This document shows, one piece after another, positions 1 to 11,893 of a stretch of DNA of 64,000 bases. Each line of letters starts with the position of its first letter. Within the stretch, counting starts at the first letter, position 1. A program made the translations under genes and the position numbers. Source of the stretch: Anopheles merus (lineage: Eukaryota; Arthropoda; Insecta; Diptera; Culicidae); assembly GCF_017562075.2 (NCBI RefSeq), contig NC_054083.1, positions 15,811,575 to 15,875,574 on the forward strand, read 5' to 3'. The notes beneath the pieces are model-generated. The model had not been told where the DNA came from. It worked only from the letters and a program-made list of their open reading frames with translations, and ran no database searches.

Positions 1-310
1 TTAACAGTTTTCTGTAGATGAGCTCTTTCAGTCTTAAGTGAGTTTTATGATAGTCTTATTATGTCATACAAGACATTCCAATCAAAAAGGGAGATTTAAT
101 TAAGTAGGCGTAACAACATCGTTCAAACTATGATAAGATTTAAATATTCCTTGGGAGTAAACATAGTAGAAGACCAGAAATTCACTAAGCACAGCGATCA
201 GAGCTCGACTGATTATTGGACACATAGAAAGATTTTATAATTTCTGAATGACCCCTTAGATACAAAATATAATAAATGAATAAAATCTTAATACGAATAA
301 AAAATTAAAA

Positions 311-425
311 CACGCCATCCAATACAGCCTTTAGAGACTTAGCCAGTACCACGCAGCCCGATAATCAGTCCTTGCTACGAGGGAACAGCCGATTCTAGGC
401 TTGAACCCACAACGGGTATCGCCCT
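311..425 (-). mobile_element. SINE-like fragment, minus strand
   Basis: On the minus strand a B-box-like GGGTTCAAGCC (398-408) is followed by GGACTGATTATCGGGCTGCG and AAGTCTCTAAAGGC. The order and spacing are like the body of the SINE at 17,598. There is no clear tail. Confidence 0.4.
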
Positions 426-3400
426 ATAGAAACTAAAATAAGAACATTAATCCTATTGAATCCCGAACGCACTAAAACAATAATTACCTAAAAAAAAGCT
501 TCGAAAATTAAAAGAAGAAGAAGAAAAAAAAAGAATGCTTAGTGAATTTTTTGATAGCTAGTCAATCAATATTAATGTTTAAACCATTGCTTTTCGTCCA
601 ACACTTTTCTTACATACTTTGTTTCTTGAAAATATCTTTACTAAGCTGGCTGACATGTACCAAACCAATTAAAAAAGCCAAGCCGTTAAAACTTGAAACA
701 TAAGAAGAATAAACTACAATTAGAAGAAAACTATAAGGTTTAGATTTTGTCCAGGTGTATTACATTGTACGATGTATGTTGGCTCAACAAGATTCGCTGT
801 AAAGTACAAACTAAAAACTCCCCCTGTCCATTTTAAGGCCACAGAAAGAAGGTCACCCCAAAAGCCGGAACCACTTTGACAGGTGGTGTGATAGGATGGG
901 AGGATTTTGAAAGCATGGGGACATGGACAAAGGGACCGTTTTTCGTCACTGCAATCTAAAGTGACGAACATCGAAAATCAATTTCCGATATTCCTGATGC
1001 AGGTTTATCTATTTTCGCTAGCAGAAGAAATAAAATTGATATAAACGGAGTGAGCGACATCGTATGCACGGGCCGGTGTCTGTGATTTGCGGAAGCTGTC
1101 CTTCGTCAATCGGTGAGACAAGCGCCTTTCTCCACCGGGCTAATCTTCGAACCTGTGACGAAGCCTTTAACCTACCACCATTCACGGGCGCTGTCAAACG
1201 TCCGTATGGTGGTGCAAAGGAAAAGTCTGATTGCACTTGAAATTCTATTTTATTTTATAGAGTATTTTATTGAGCCATCTCCGGCGCCGGTGGTGCGCAC
1301 TGTTTTGGGTTGCATCCTGTTTATCTCTTGCACCAGGCTGGCACAAGATGCAGTACACAGCTGCTTGGCGACGGTGATGATGACGACGATGAAGATGGTG
1401 CTGATCTCGTCGAGAGGATGTTCGAGTCATAATCTGTTTTTAATGAGATAAATTTTGATTTGTTTTTATGTGCGGAACAATAAGGAATTACCGATCACGG
1501 TGTTCTTTTCCTTCGTTGCTGGAGTTTTGAAAAAAAGTTGACGAGTATTAGCCGTATTAGGGTAGTGATGTGCACTGATCTGATCAATGGGCATCTGGCA
1601 ATCTCTTCACATAGCAATTAGGCTATTCACCGCATTCTGGATGTTTTTGAGATCTCATGAAATTGGATTGAATGTTTGAAATAGAAATATGTTTAATCGA
1701 ACGTAGGACCAGGAATATTCTACACTTGGAACCAACCCCTGCTGATAAATCCCAAAAGAATCCAAACATGACTTTGACAAACTAAAAAGATTTGATAACG
1801 TGTTTAATAACATCTGTTTTTTTTGGTTCTGAAATTTCTTGGCTTTACTTTTAGTTAATTTTGCAGAATTATTGCAAATAATTGAATCATTAAAAAACGT
1901 AGAGATCCAATTTAAATTTTGAACCGTATTGTTTAGTGATTGATTCATTAAAATTTGCAGTGGAGTTTGAGCCTAATTTACTAGTTGGGTATTTGAAAAC
2001 TAGTATTACAATTCTTAGTTTAACTGCTCTTGCAGATTTATTTACTCTTTTACTCTTGATTTAAGCAACAGGTATATGTGTTTATATAAACTAACAAATT
2101 TCCTTATAAGTTCTATGCAAGATCTTTTATATTATTTTTACGCCGCGATTAATTTAAGTGTCTAATTTATCCCTGATATAGCAAAGTCAATTTTTCCAAG
2201 TCTATGTTTAACACAAAAGTTTATGAAATGCTGTGTAGTTAATAAAATTGTTTTGTTATTCAGTGATAGCTCAGTGCAGAAAATAAGTAGGTTGTCTAGC
2301 CTACAAATCTTTTAGACCGCGCAACTGAAGCAATACCGGCCATGACTGTTGCCGACGCCGGACCGGAACTTTTACCGCTTTGCAGTACGAGATCCTTTCG
2401 ATTTGAAATAATATTTCAAATAATTGTCAATAAAGTGCACCGTAATTGACCACATCAATAAATTCCCTGCCATTTCTGCCCCGCTCGAACTCATCCGGTC
2501 TCCCGTTGGAGTTGAATAAAATTGTCACATGCTGCTATTTGCCAACCGGATGGTTTAGTGCACAGGGGATGGGTAGCAACATGGCAACTGTCCAGCCGGT
2601 ACAACGTGAGCCGCAGTGGTCGACAAATCGCATACATACACACTTGAAACACACACAGATAAACTCCGCGGGCTCACTACCGCTCAGTCTGATTCTGGAT
2701 CCACTTCATTGGTCCCGGATGATGGTCTCATCTCTGTGTGGTGCGCTGCCGAACTGGTCCTCCAACCCCCTGTCCTGGTTTGCCATTGGCCATGTGTTGT
2801 GAGGGAAACACGTTTTAACTTAGCCTTTCCGCCGGGATCGCCAGCTTTATAGTCATTGTTGTCACCATGGCCTTGGTGCAATGGCAATCGCGATAGTTGC
2901 AGGACGGCCGGTATACATCCGGGGTTGTATGGGTGAGAAATAGGGGAGGGTTAGGACAGCAAGATGAGTAGTGAAAATTTACGCCTTCCTTTCTGTCGCG
3001 TATCTTCATTTCCTGTTTGCCAATCGAATCCCGGTATTCGGTGTCGATCCATTGACGGGCTAGTGGTCGCTGGCTTTTGAACGAAGGGCCACACTCAGCT
3101 ATAGTGTGTATGTTTGCTATCGCACCATCCGCTATGGATCCGGAACGCTACGGCGATGGAGGATATGCAGGTGAAATGCAAGAGCGCTCAGAGCACGTGA
3201 TTGGAAATTGCTCGTCCCTTTCGTGACGTTACCATCGTCACTAGGGCACACATTGAGCGGAAATTCTTTTACGGTGCGTCGTGTTTGGAAAGCGGTGAGA
3301 GCTAGCGAACAAAAAATTAAACTAAGCTGTAGCGGACGCTTGGAAGTGGATTTGCCACGATGGTTGCAGATGGTTGAGATTTGATTGGACTTTGATGTTG

Positions 3401-3501
3401 TTCTTCATCAGCATACAAAGTGCGATAAGAATTTTATGTGTTTTGTTTGTGTTTGTTTTTGGTTTTGCCTGTAACTGAAAAAAATTAATTCTAAAATGCT
3501 G
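426..3501. other. Stretch without recognised gene
   Basis: AT-rich DNA with a GC-richer patch around 2,450-3,250. Only short overlapping ORFs on both strands occur, none resembling a known family. I found no element borders. Confidence 0.6.
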
Positions 3502-3507
3502 TCATTG

Positions 3508-4040
3508 GGGCCCTCCACGATTTTAGTCACTTTTATGTATGGAGTTTGACAGTTGGAGGCTGAAATCATGTAAACACTCCATACAAAACCACACATAAAA
3601 CTAGCCTGCAATTTTAAGTCTAGATTATTCTAGCCTCAAAGATTAGTACCTGCTCGAAAAATGGCCAAACAAGGTGATGGTTACATTTATCCCAAGGTGA
3701 ATTAAAAAGATCAGGTGATGGAATCCAGAATCAAAGTGTATGTAGTCCAGGTGGTCTCATAGCAAGTTTTTAATTACCAAATGGAAATAATACTTTTTGA
3801 CAGGATGGTTGAACACTTTTGTTCAAACAAGCTTTTTTGGGGCTTGACGAATATACAAAACAATCTTGAAATCTTCGTTCAGAAGCAGAAGCGATAAAAA
3901 TCAGCCTTCTAAATTCATACACCTTGGGATAAGTCCACCTGTATATTGTACCCACTTAGATAGCTGCTCGAAAACTGCTATACAAGGCAAACAGCTGCCA
4001 GGCTGAAATTTCAGCCGACGAACTTAAAACGGAAAGGGTC
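3508..4040 (+). mobile_element. GGGCCC-ended MITE, complete copy, 533 bp
   Basis: The start is GGGCCCTCCACG and the other end, read inward, is GACCCTTTCCG. TCATTG flanks both sides (3502-3507 and 4041-4046). The same element occurs inverted and interrupted at 27,401-29,312, and diverged near 48,992-49,405. That reuse supports its borders. The short ORFs inside match no family I know. Confidence 0.65.
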
Positions 4041-4210
4041 TCATTGCTAGATTCTGGGGGTTAGATTATTTTTTCGAAAAATGAAACTGGCATAGAACAA
4101 TTTGATTAGACATTATTTATGGACGAATCCAACAAAATGATACACTTAACGTAACAAAAAGTTTATATGACATGCATATAGCGTTATGCTTCAAATTACA
4201 GACAGCTTCA

Positions 4211-5317
4211 AATTCCGGACATTAGGCATGATTTTATTGAATTTCTTCATATCTAGTCCCAGCTCACTGTTTTTTTTTAATTTTATATAATTGCCATGAT
4301 GTGCTAGAATATATTAAAAATATGTCTGACCCCTTGTAGGCCCTGATGATACAGTAACTAAATATGTTCTATCGGTCAGTTCACCACCAGAGGCTTTCTT
4401 AGCAGTTTTGCTTCAAATCCACAATGCGTTATTTTTTCGTTATTAATTCGAAATATATCAGAACCCATAGTGGAAGTAGTTTTCAGCGTGGAAACAATAG
4501 TGTTATTTCATATTATGCTCTGAATTTCATAACAACACGTATTCAATGCTGTCCGGAATTCGGAGCAATGTTGTTTATCTTTATTTAAATTCTGGACATG
4601 CCAAGTAAGTTGTGATTAACTGTATAAAAATAAGTTTTTTGATAGCGATGATAACAAGAACAAATATTCAGTGATCATAATAAAGCAAAGATATTTAAAG
4701 AAAGTGGTGTACAATGCCTTAATGGCCGTACTGGAAAGATCTTCGAATCGCGCAAATTTCGAATTCGGTTCAATGCCAGAGGAAAACCACATGCAAATCT
4801 CATTGTCAGTAAAACCGTCGTCTTTTCGACCCAGGAGGACAATGACCCTCAGAATTTGTTATCCGGACGTAAATATAAGTTAAAAACAAAAAAAGGTGTA
4901 TGCGACTCAGCCCGTAAAGTCTTTTTAGGCCGTCCACAAGGACAGAGAAGGCGTGATAGGCCCAAATTCAAGTGGCAAGATGGCGTGGAGGCGTCCGCCA
5001 TTAAGGCCGGGATAACGGACTGGCAGACGAAGGCGCGAGACCGTGAGCGGTTTCGGACACTCCTGAGGCAGGCCAAGACCGCAAAGCGGTTGTAGCATAA
5101 CATAAATGAAATTTTGAGGCTGTCCGGAATATGAATCAAAATATCGTTGCAGTTTCATGAGTTTTTGCAGTGTTTTGAAAGTATTGGAAATCTTATTTTT
5201 TTTCTCAATTGTAGAGTGTTTGCTTCAGTAAAATGAGTTATGCTGGAGTATGATACATTAAATATGAGTTAGTGAAAAATTATTACGTGTAAAAAATGCC
5301 TTAAGTGTCCGTAATTC
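4211..5317. repeat. Dispersed short motif GTCCGGAATTCG-like
   Basis: GTCCGGAAT or close variants occur at 4551, 5122 and 5306. The reverse form ATTCCGGAC, or ATTCTGGAC, occurs at 4212 and 4589. Five hits in 1.1 kb of AT-rich DNA suggest a decayed repeat, but no element borders were found. Confidence 0.4.
4903..5095 (+). pseudogene. Non-LTR retrotransposon C-terminal fragment, 193 bp
   Basis: It matches 50122-50314 base for base with about five substitutions and no indels. It starts abruptly within the tail domain and ends exactly at the TAG stop codon. The 3' UTR and TAAG tail of the other copy are missing. The frame is open and fused upstream to unrelated AT-rich sequence by chance. A remnant with no function expected. 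Confidence 0.65.
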
Positions 5318-5413
5318 GAAGCAGTACTACGAAGCATCATCTAATCATATTTACATCTTGTGGAACAAATCTCGTGAAATCGATTTGCAGTAAAATTAAA
5401 CTTTTATCTTGTC

Positions 5414-5988
5414 TGTTTGTTTGTTTGTTTGTTTCTTTTCTTATTACGGTCTGGCCGTATTAACCCCTTTCGGGGAAGTGTATTTTTTTGCGGAAGATAC
5501 ATAAACCCTGTTTATTGTGAGCTCTATCGATTATGTGGAAGTATTGTAAAGTGTAATGATTATATGGAAATATTATTATTTTCAGTAAACGTGTGGATAA
5601 TTTTAATATAATTAATATCTAATATAGCTAATAGGTCTCGAACTGGAATGAATGGAGTATTTTTTAGAGATTTCACTGATGCAAAGAGTTGATACATAGT
5701 GGTTTCGTACGTTTGGCATGATCACATTATATGTTCAATGGCATGGTGTCCTATAGCACACGGACACTCTTTTGTCTTGGACAAACCGATGCGCTGGAGA
5801 TGAGCGCTTAACCCATAGTGATTTGAAATCGGTTTTGACATAGCCCTGATAAAAGAACGTGCAACCTTCACGCCTATAAACCGTGGGTGTATATTAAACT
5901 TCGGTAATATGGAATGATAATGGCGACCAAGATCATGTTGACTCCAGTATTGTTGCCACTTGTAGATATAGTAATGCCTTGGTACCAT
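5414..5988 (-). pseudogene. Non-LTR retrotransposon ORF2 C-terminal remnant (minus strand)
   Basis: The minus-strand frame 5988 to 5560 ends like an ORF2 protein. It has a segment of the form RFIGVKVARSFIRAMSKP, then a Cys-rich knuckle CPC...HHAIEHIM-stop-SC, then PVRDLLAIL before the final TAA. An in-frame TGA at 5722-5724 sits where Trp is expected, and reading continues for about 53 codons. The 3' tail is (CAAA)n on this strand (5414-5434). It is 5' truncated, and the frame is closed by TAG upstream. Confidence 0.68.
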
Positions 5989-6310
5989 CTACAGCAAAAC
6001 ACTGCGATTAGGTAAGTTCCAAAACACACCATTGTCTTTGCACATGTCCAAAGATTACAAGCAAAGATCGTACAAAAAATCGTTCAGATAGTTTTTATAC
6101 TGTTTACTGCCTAAATATTGTTTTTAATTTGCTTTATAGAGGCTTTATAGGGGTCTATTGGCTGATATTCGCCACTTAAACTGGCTGAATGTGGTTGCGG
6201 CCTTCTGGAGGTTCTGAAATGTTCTATCGTCTCAACAAAAGGATTATTTTTTCTCCCGGTGTAATGTTATCATAGGTTCAACCTCCGAATCCTGCAGTGC
6301 GTAAATCAAT

Positions 6311-6386
6311 GAGTCACTGAAAGCCATGCCCCCTAGTAGTCCAGACAGTCCCTCGACCGACAACGGTTGTTGTGCCAAAGAAACAG
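6311..6386 (+). mobile_element. SINE 3' fragment
   Basis: It shares GAGTCACTGAAAGCC and CGACCGACAACGGTTGTTGT plus GCCAAAGAA with the 3' half of the SINE at 17,598-17,815. The 5' promoter half is missing. Confidence 0.55.
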
Positions 6387-8364
6387 AAAAATGAAATGAA
6401 AAAAGGAAAAAAATAATGCAATAAATAAAATGATAAAATAAGAAAGGATCGAGTTGCTGCAAAGAAAGAATTTAATTGACATTGACACTAGAGGCATGCT
6501 TTTAATTCAAGGTAATTTAAACTACATGTCAAACCATAATTTTTGAGTTTAAAATATTCTAATATGAAACATCATAAACTAACTCAACGTCTGTCGGTAT
6601 TTTTTGTATATATAAATCATTCTCGTGAAACCTTCCGCTAAGGCTTTTGTGTGTAGGTAACACATTACTATCCGTGGGAATGAGCGCCACAGGTACCCTG
6701 TTCCGCACATTTCAAAAATATTTGTTCTTATACGAATTTAGTTAATGCAACTATCGATGTCGGATGCGTTCTTACAAACGAAGCATTACAAAAGCGTAGA
6801 TCCTCAACCTGCTTGTTTGAAATTGTGTAGCTCCTTGTGCTTCTCGTTGCTGAATTTGGCATTTTTTCTAAGCAAAGGGGAAGAAGCCATCGTCTGGAAT
6901 GTAGCCGTAGGAAAGTCTCCTGACAATGATGAATTATGATTTACACCGTCTTTGCTTGCTTTTATTCTCACTTTTGGTGTACTATTTTCGTTTCTAGTCA
7001 ACGGAACGATATTTACGTAAGTTTAGCAAGTCTTACAACATTGGTGGTTGTACACAAATGATAGGAAGCCTTGCATTGAAGACCGTGCAAAAGCGCTTTT
7101 ATGAGAAGGAAAGGAAGTGGGGATGTGTTGTAGTTTCTGTTAGGTTCAAAAGTTACGTTGAATACTGTTACGGGCTTCTAGAGGAGCCATACAAGAAACA
7201 GAGTAAGCATACGCAACCAAAATAGCAGCATTTCGTAAACGGTACGATCAAGTTCCACTTTTCATCGTAGCATCCATAAAGTGTCCTGCTTTTTACTTTA
7301 CTGTTTACAAATTATAAAAGAGCACCAAGGAAAATCGTTACGTCAAGCTCGCACCACAAACCATTATTTTCTTTGAGCGGACGAATGGGTGAAAGTTGTC
7401 TCCATTATGATAGAAATGGGTAAAGTCAATTGATGTGGTAGGGATGAGAATCAATTGTATATTATAATATAGATTGAGCTATCTACGTCGTTGTTAGGTT
7501 GAAGGTATTTCCGCTCTGGCTCTGCACTGGCTACAATTCATAAAGTTCCACTTACAAACAGTGCAATGATTTTTTAAAAGCAACATGTGTTAAATTTCAG
7601 CTTTGATCACTATCTTTTTTAACAAAAATAGACTGCTGTTAAAAAATGAGTTTACTACAAATAATTCAAGATGGATTTAAAGTCATAAAACGCTACACAG
7701 CATGCAAATTGTATATCATTTTCGAAACATTTAATAATTTAATGTATATTAAGTACACGGTACCTTCGTTGTAGAAGATTGATGAACTATTGTATTAATT
7801 ATAAATTTGATATTTTAAAATAACAGGTTTTTGTTGAGATCATGCCCATACAAGACCTGCAGATTTTTATCAATTATTTCAAAACAAAATCACTTACATT
7901 TTGAATAATAGGAACAATTTTACTAGTAATAATTACCTATTGACGATCGATCCGATAGCCCAGTTTGGATTTCCGTGAATCACGGTAGAGGACACTTTTG
8001 CAGTGGTCTCGTGTTGATAGCTGTCAATTCCGATCTGGCCGACGATCCTCGATTATACGAAATTCCTGATCGTGGTAAAGGTGCTTGGACGCGCAGCGAC
8101 TCTTCTTCTTATCGCCGGGATAGTGACTGATTTTTTAGCTATATCAAATAAAAAACTCAAGGTTTGGGATTTTTTCTTTTGCAATATTCTGGGCGAATAA
8201 AACAGTCCTGTTTTAATGTCTCCAGCATTTATCTAGAAAAAAACTTCTATTAAACGTTGCAGCCCTTATTCTCAATAAAAAAATAATTCTGCATTACCTC
8301 CTATCATCTCTCTACAGTCATATAGAAGCCGTGTTTCTACATGTATACGGGCATATGAAAGTAA
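6387..8364. other. Stretch without recognised gene
   Basis: Mostly AT-rich. A locally GC-richer open frame without ATG (7933-8130, plus) ends in TGA. I do not recognise it and treat it as unproven. Confidence 0.55.
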
Positions 8365-8659
8365 ATGGCAATGTTGGCCCTCGACGACCGTAGAACGCAA
8401 TTTGGCTCCTCTGACCCGTTCCTACTCATGTGCCGTGCTTTCAACGCAGTCAGCGACGCTTTTGAGCCGAGGATTTCGCCAACTGAGTTTAATGATCGTG
8501 TTTCTGTGTTAAATTTGGTTCCATAGTGCACATTTTTATGTTCTATGTTATTGTAATCCATTGTAAAGAACTCATTGTAAAACATTGCTAAAATGGTTCG
8601 AGAGGGCATTATTGTCCATCGATAGACAAATAAACATAAACATAAACATAAACATAAAT
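8365..8659 (+). pseudogene. Non-LTR retrotransposon 3' end with (CATAAA)n tail
   Basis: A 53-codon frame (8365-8526) encodes RRTQFGSSDPFLLMCRAFN and ends FNDRVSVLNLVP. This resembles the extreme C terminus of mosquito non-LTR RT proteins as I recall them. It is followed by a short UTR and a (CATAAA)n tail (8627-8659). The upstream frame is closed by TAA, so the copy is truncated or frame-broken. Confidence 0.55.
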
Positions 8660-8751
8660 GAGTTAAGTGTTTGAATCGCGTTTCTTTTCCCATAACGGGT
8701 TGAAATCGGAGTTATACATCGGATCAAAAGAGGAAGAAAAAAACATACACA

Positions 8752-9051
8752 CAGGGTTTACCAAATAAGTTTTGAATATAAACATTGTTATTCACCGCAT
8801 GCAAAATGTTGTTCTACATCGATCTGACGATCGATTTCATTTCTATCATATTAATTTTAAAAATCTACATAATGATTTTCAACACGTCTCAAGCTGGATT
8901 GAGTTCGACAGTTCTTTGTTATGCGTTGAAAATCTTGTGTTGAAACTGAAATATCATTTTGAAACAAATAAACCATTTGACAGCTGTTGAAAAACATTTT
9001 GGAAACGCTGAAAAACAATGTTTACATTCAAAACTGACTTGGAAAACCCTG
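8752..9051. mobile_element. CAGGGTTT-ended MITE with ~21-bp repeats, 300 bp
   Basis: The outer 36 bp of the two ends are inverted repeats with four mismatches, both starting CAGGGTTT. The right half is made of units of about 19-21 bp, for example CATTTGACAGCTGTTGAAAA and CATTTTGGAAACGCTGAAAA. The expected TA flank is present on the right (after 9051) but reads CA on the left. Confidence 0.7.
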
Positions 9052-9068
9052 TAAACCAAGTCCTCTTA

Positions 9069-9314
9069 CAGGGGCTTCGACGATTTAATGGTCAGTTTCC
9101 ATGATGTTTTGGTGCGTTACCACGATTTTTTTATCGTTTCCCTTAGATTTTTGGTTCTTTCCCATGATTTATTGGTATTTTCCTATTGGATATCAATACA
9201 ATTGGACCAAAAAATTCTAGGAAACGGCCAAAAAATCGTGAGAACGCACAAAAAAAAAAATGGGAACCCACCAAAAATTGATGGGAACCAACCAATAAAT
9301 CGTGAGAAACCCTG
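9069..9314. mobile_element. TA-flanked CAGGG MITE with ~21-bp iterons, 246 bp
   Basis: TA occurs on both sides (9067-9068; 9315-9316), with ends CAGGGGCTTC and CAGGGTTTCT. The whole element is an imperfect palindrome whose arms are rows of ~20-22 bp units of the type TTTCCCATGATTTATTGG. It begins 17 bp after the preceding CAGGGTTT element ends. Confidence 0.82.
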
Positions 9315-9316
9315 TA

Positions 9317-11893
9317 TTGATGTAGACATTTGTTCGGTTGTCGCTTTGTAACAAAGAAAATACGAGATACAGTGAAGCATTGGCCTCACTTGACTTGACT
9401 CGCAGGTGGTATCTCGCCCGAAATGGAGACGCCTAGCCCTTTACAAACGGCTGCAAGCGAAGAGAATCCCACCGAGACGGGTAATGGTTACGAAAACTAT
9501 TATGACAAGATTGGCGAATGAAACGACGAATTGCATTGTATTCTCATTGCTTGCCACCAGGAAACGTTTCTGGGCAATACGTCACCATAACTATCGGTGA
9601 CGGTGCCCGAACCGTAGCAACAGGTGATGTTGGGCAACGGATTCGCTTGAACGTCAGCGTCTTCGTATCTTCGAAAGCAACACAACAATAGCTCAATTGT
9701 GTTGTCGCTTGCAGAGTGAATCGATTCGGTTTGTTTCCCTCTTTCCCGTTCTCTTTTCGTGTTTATGGCGCACTCTTTTCTAAGAGATTGCATGTTTTTT
9801 GTTGTTGCTCGCCAGTCACATCAGCTGCAATATTTCCTTGCTTACGTTACACTACCTGCTATGTTCGGAGTCCTGTTTTACCGCTTCCATGCCTGAAAGA
9901 GTTTGGCTCGATTTTTCTAGAGAGCTTATGAGCGGGAATCCTGGGAAATAACATGTTTTCGACAAATCACCGGCAAATCACTGACAAATCGGAGAATCAG
10001 TGAGACATCTGCATTTGTCATCAATAAGATATCGTTTGTTTTTCTGGCATATTTATTTTTATTGCTTGAGTGAATCGTCCTTTGACATGTTAAAAATAAT
10101 TTATTTACAGGTTATTAAGAGAATGAAGTACAAATCATAAATAAAAAATATCCATGTTCATAACAGTGCCCAACAAAAATAGATGTAGCTTGTTAGCATT
10201 TAAATGTTAATTTTATTTAAATTATGAAATGATGGCATATTCAAAGCTAACGGAAGGAATTATTTCTATGCACTAGCTAAAAATTGTGAGCTATATCATA
10301 GTGAAGCTCACCATCGCAACAAATTAATTTAACATTTCTACGAGCAAATTCTATTCATCAATCAGATCCTCCGGCACATACACGGAGTATCGGTTTTGAA
10401 TAAAAATCAATCTTTCGCTCGAAGTAGCTTTCGATCTAATTAATCAGAGAAATGCGTCGACACTACATTCTGAATGGAATGGGGCGCTGATTGAAACTGA
10501 TTTTAATTATATTTACAAGCGTGTCTTCAGCATACGTGACAAATTGTATAGAAGTAAAAAAATGCAAAAAAAAACCGAATCAACAACGAAAAAGGTCAGA
10601 AAATCCCACGCATGAATAGCTTCATGCTAAACAACACAGTATCAATGATGGTTTGTATCCTGCGGGTAGTTTTTTGTTACCACCCAAGCACACCATTTGC
10701 AAATCCTTTGTCGAAGCGCTTTTCGTTTCTCTGAGTATTTGCCGGGTGCAACTAGCGAGACCCCGGTTAGTCAGCTCCCGTTACGGGTTCACGGAGTGTA
10801 GAGTTTGTTTTCTTTTTGTCACCGCGAGTGCAAATGCGCAATTTCCACTGTTCAATTCAATCAATTGATTCCTCGACCCAATCTCTCGTCACATAACCCA
10901 TCATCGATGGCGTTACCATCGCGACGCACACAGGGATGAAGCGGGAATCGGTCGAAGCGCGAGAACGCTTGGTCAAATGAAACATCCTAACACAAACACT
11001 GCAATTGCAAACTGCAACCGATCGACTACTGGTGACAGTTTCGTGGTAACGATCGTGATGGTGGTAGTGTTGGCATGTTTTTGTGGAGTGCCATCTCGAG
11101 TGCCGCTCCCCCAGGCGCATGGTGTCGCTCTCAATTTCAATCTCGTCACGAACGCAACAGTAAATACGTCGATAAACAATATTTTCCACCGTATTAGTTT
11201 TTCAAACAATTATTCCGCCCGCTGTCTTTTCGGTGTCAGTCGATGTTTTCTTTTTCTCCTTTTTTTTGGTATTGTTTTACTCGCCTCGATGTTGTCTTTG
11301 TTTTGTCCGGCGACTTCCGCACGCGTCTCTCCTCCGGTCGCGTTGTGTGCGGTTGGTCGAGCTCCAATTATATTTTTCCACCAAACTGTACACCACCGTG
11401 GATCACGTAAGGATGCATCGGGTCGACACCGATGCTCCGTCTAGCAGGAATCCTGGTCGTCTGTTTGTTTGGTCGTTCTTTGATTGGTACGGTTCGGGGT
11501 TATTTCTTTTATTTGCTACGGTAGCAGCAGCAGGTTGATGATGGGAGTGGGATTTGATTTGAGTCTTTCCTAATTAACACGAACTGCTTTGGCTGGTTGT
11601 GCTTGAAATCGTTAGTGAAGTGCATTGGATTCATCGTTGCGGCGCTCTTTGATTTTCTTTTGAATTATCTGGAAAGGTTATTGCTATGGCGGTTGTGGGA
11701 CGAATCCTATTAGAACACATTTGCTGCTGTGTTTATGATTTTAATGAAACGACACGACAATTTAGAAAGCGAATACGATTTGTATAACATTTAGTCGTTA
11801 CCTTTTACTATTATTATTATTACTACTATTATTATTACTAAAGCTTGCGTAACCATTATATGGCGGACTCGCAACTAAGAAATACAATACAAT
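9317..11893. other. Stretch without confirmed gene; coding-like patch at 9,406-9,691
   Basis: 9,406-9,691 holds two short overlapping frames described under findings. 10,640-11,560 is GC-richer with many overlapping ORFs in several frames. The longest (10977-11444) has hydrophobic patches but no family resemblance. 9,950-10,620 is AT-rich with nothing seen. Confidence 0.5.

Noticed and set aside
398..408. B-box-like sequence as a possible tRNA gene
   Set aside because: No cloverleaf or matching A box at tRNA spacing. It fits a SINE fragment better.
7933..8130. 66-codon open frame without ATG
   Set aside because: Composition looks protein-like, but no family was recognised and the length is compatible with chance.
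10977..11444. 155-codon ORF with hydrophobic stretches
   Set aside because: It overlaps long ORFs on both strands, has no family resemblance, and its T-rich tracts give Phe/Leu runs.
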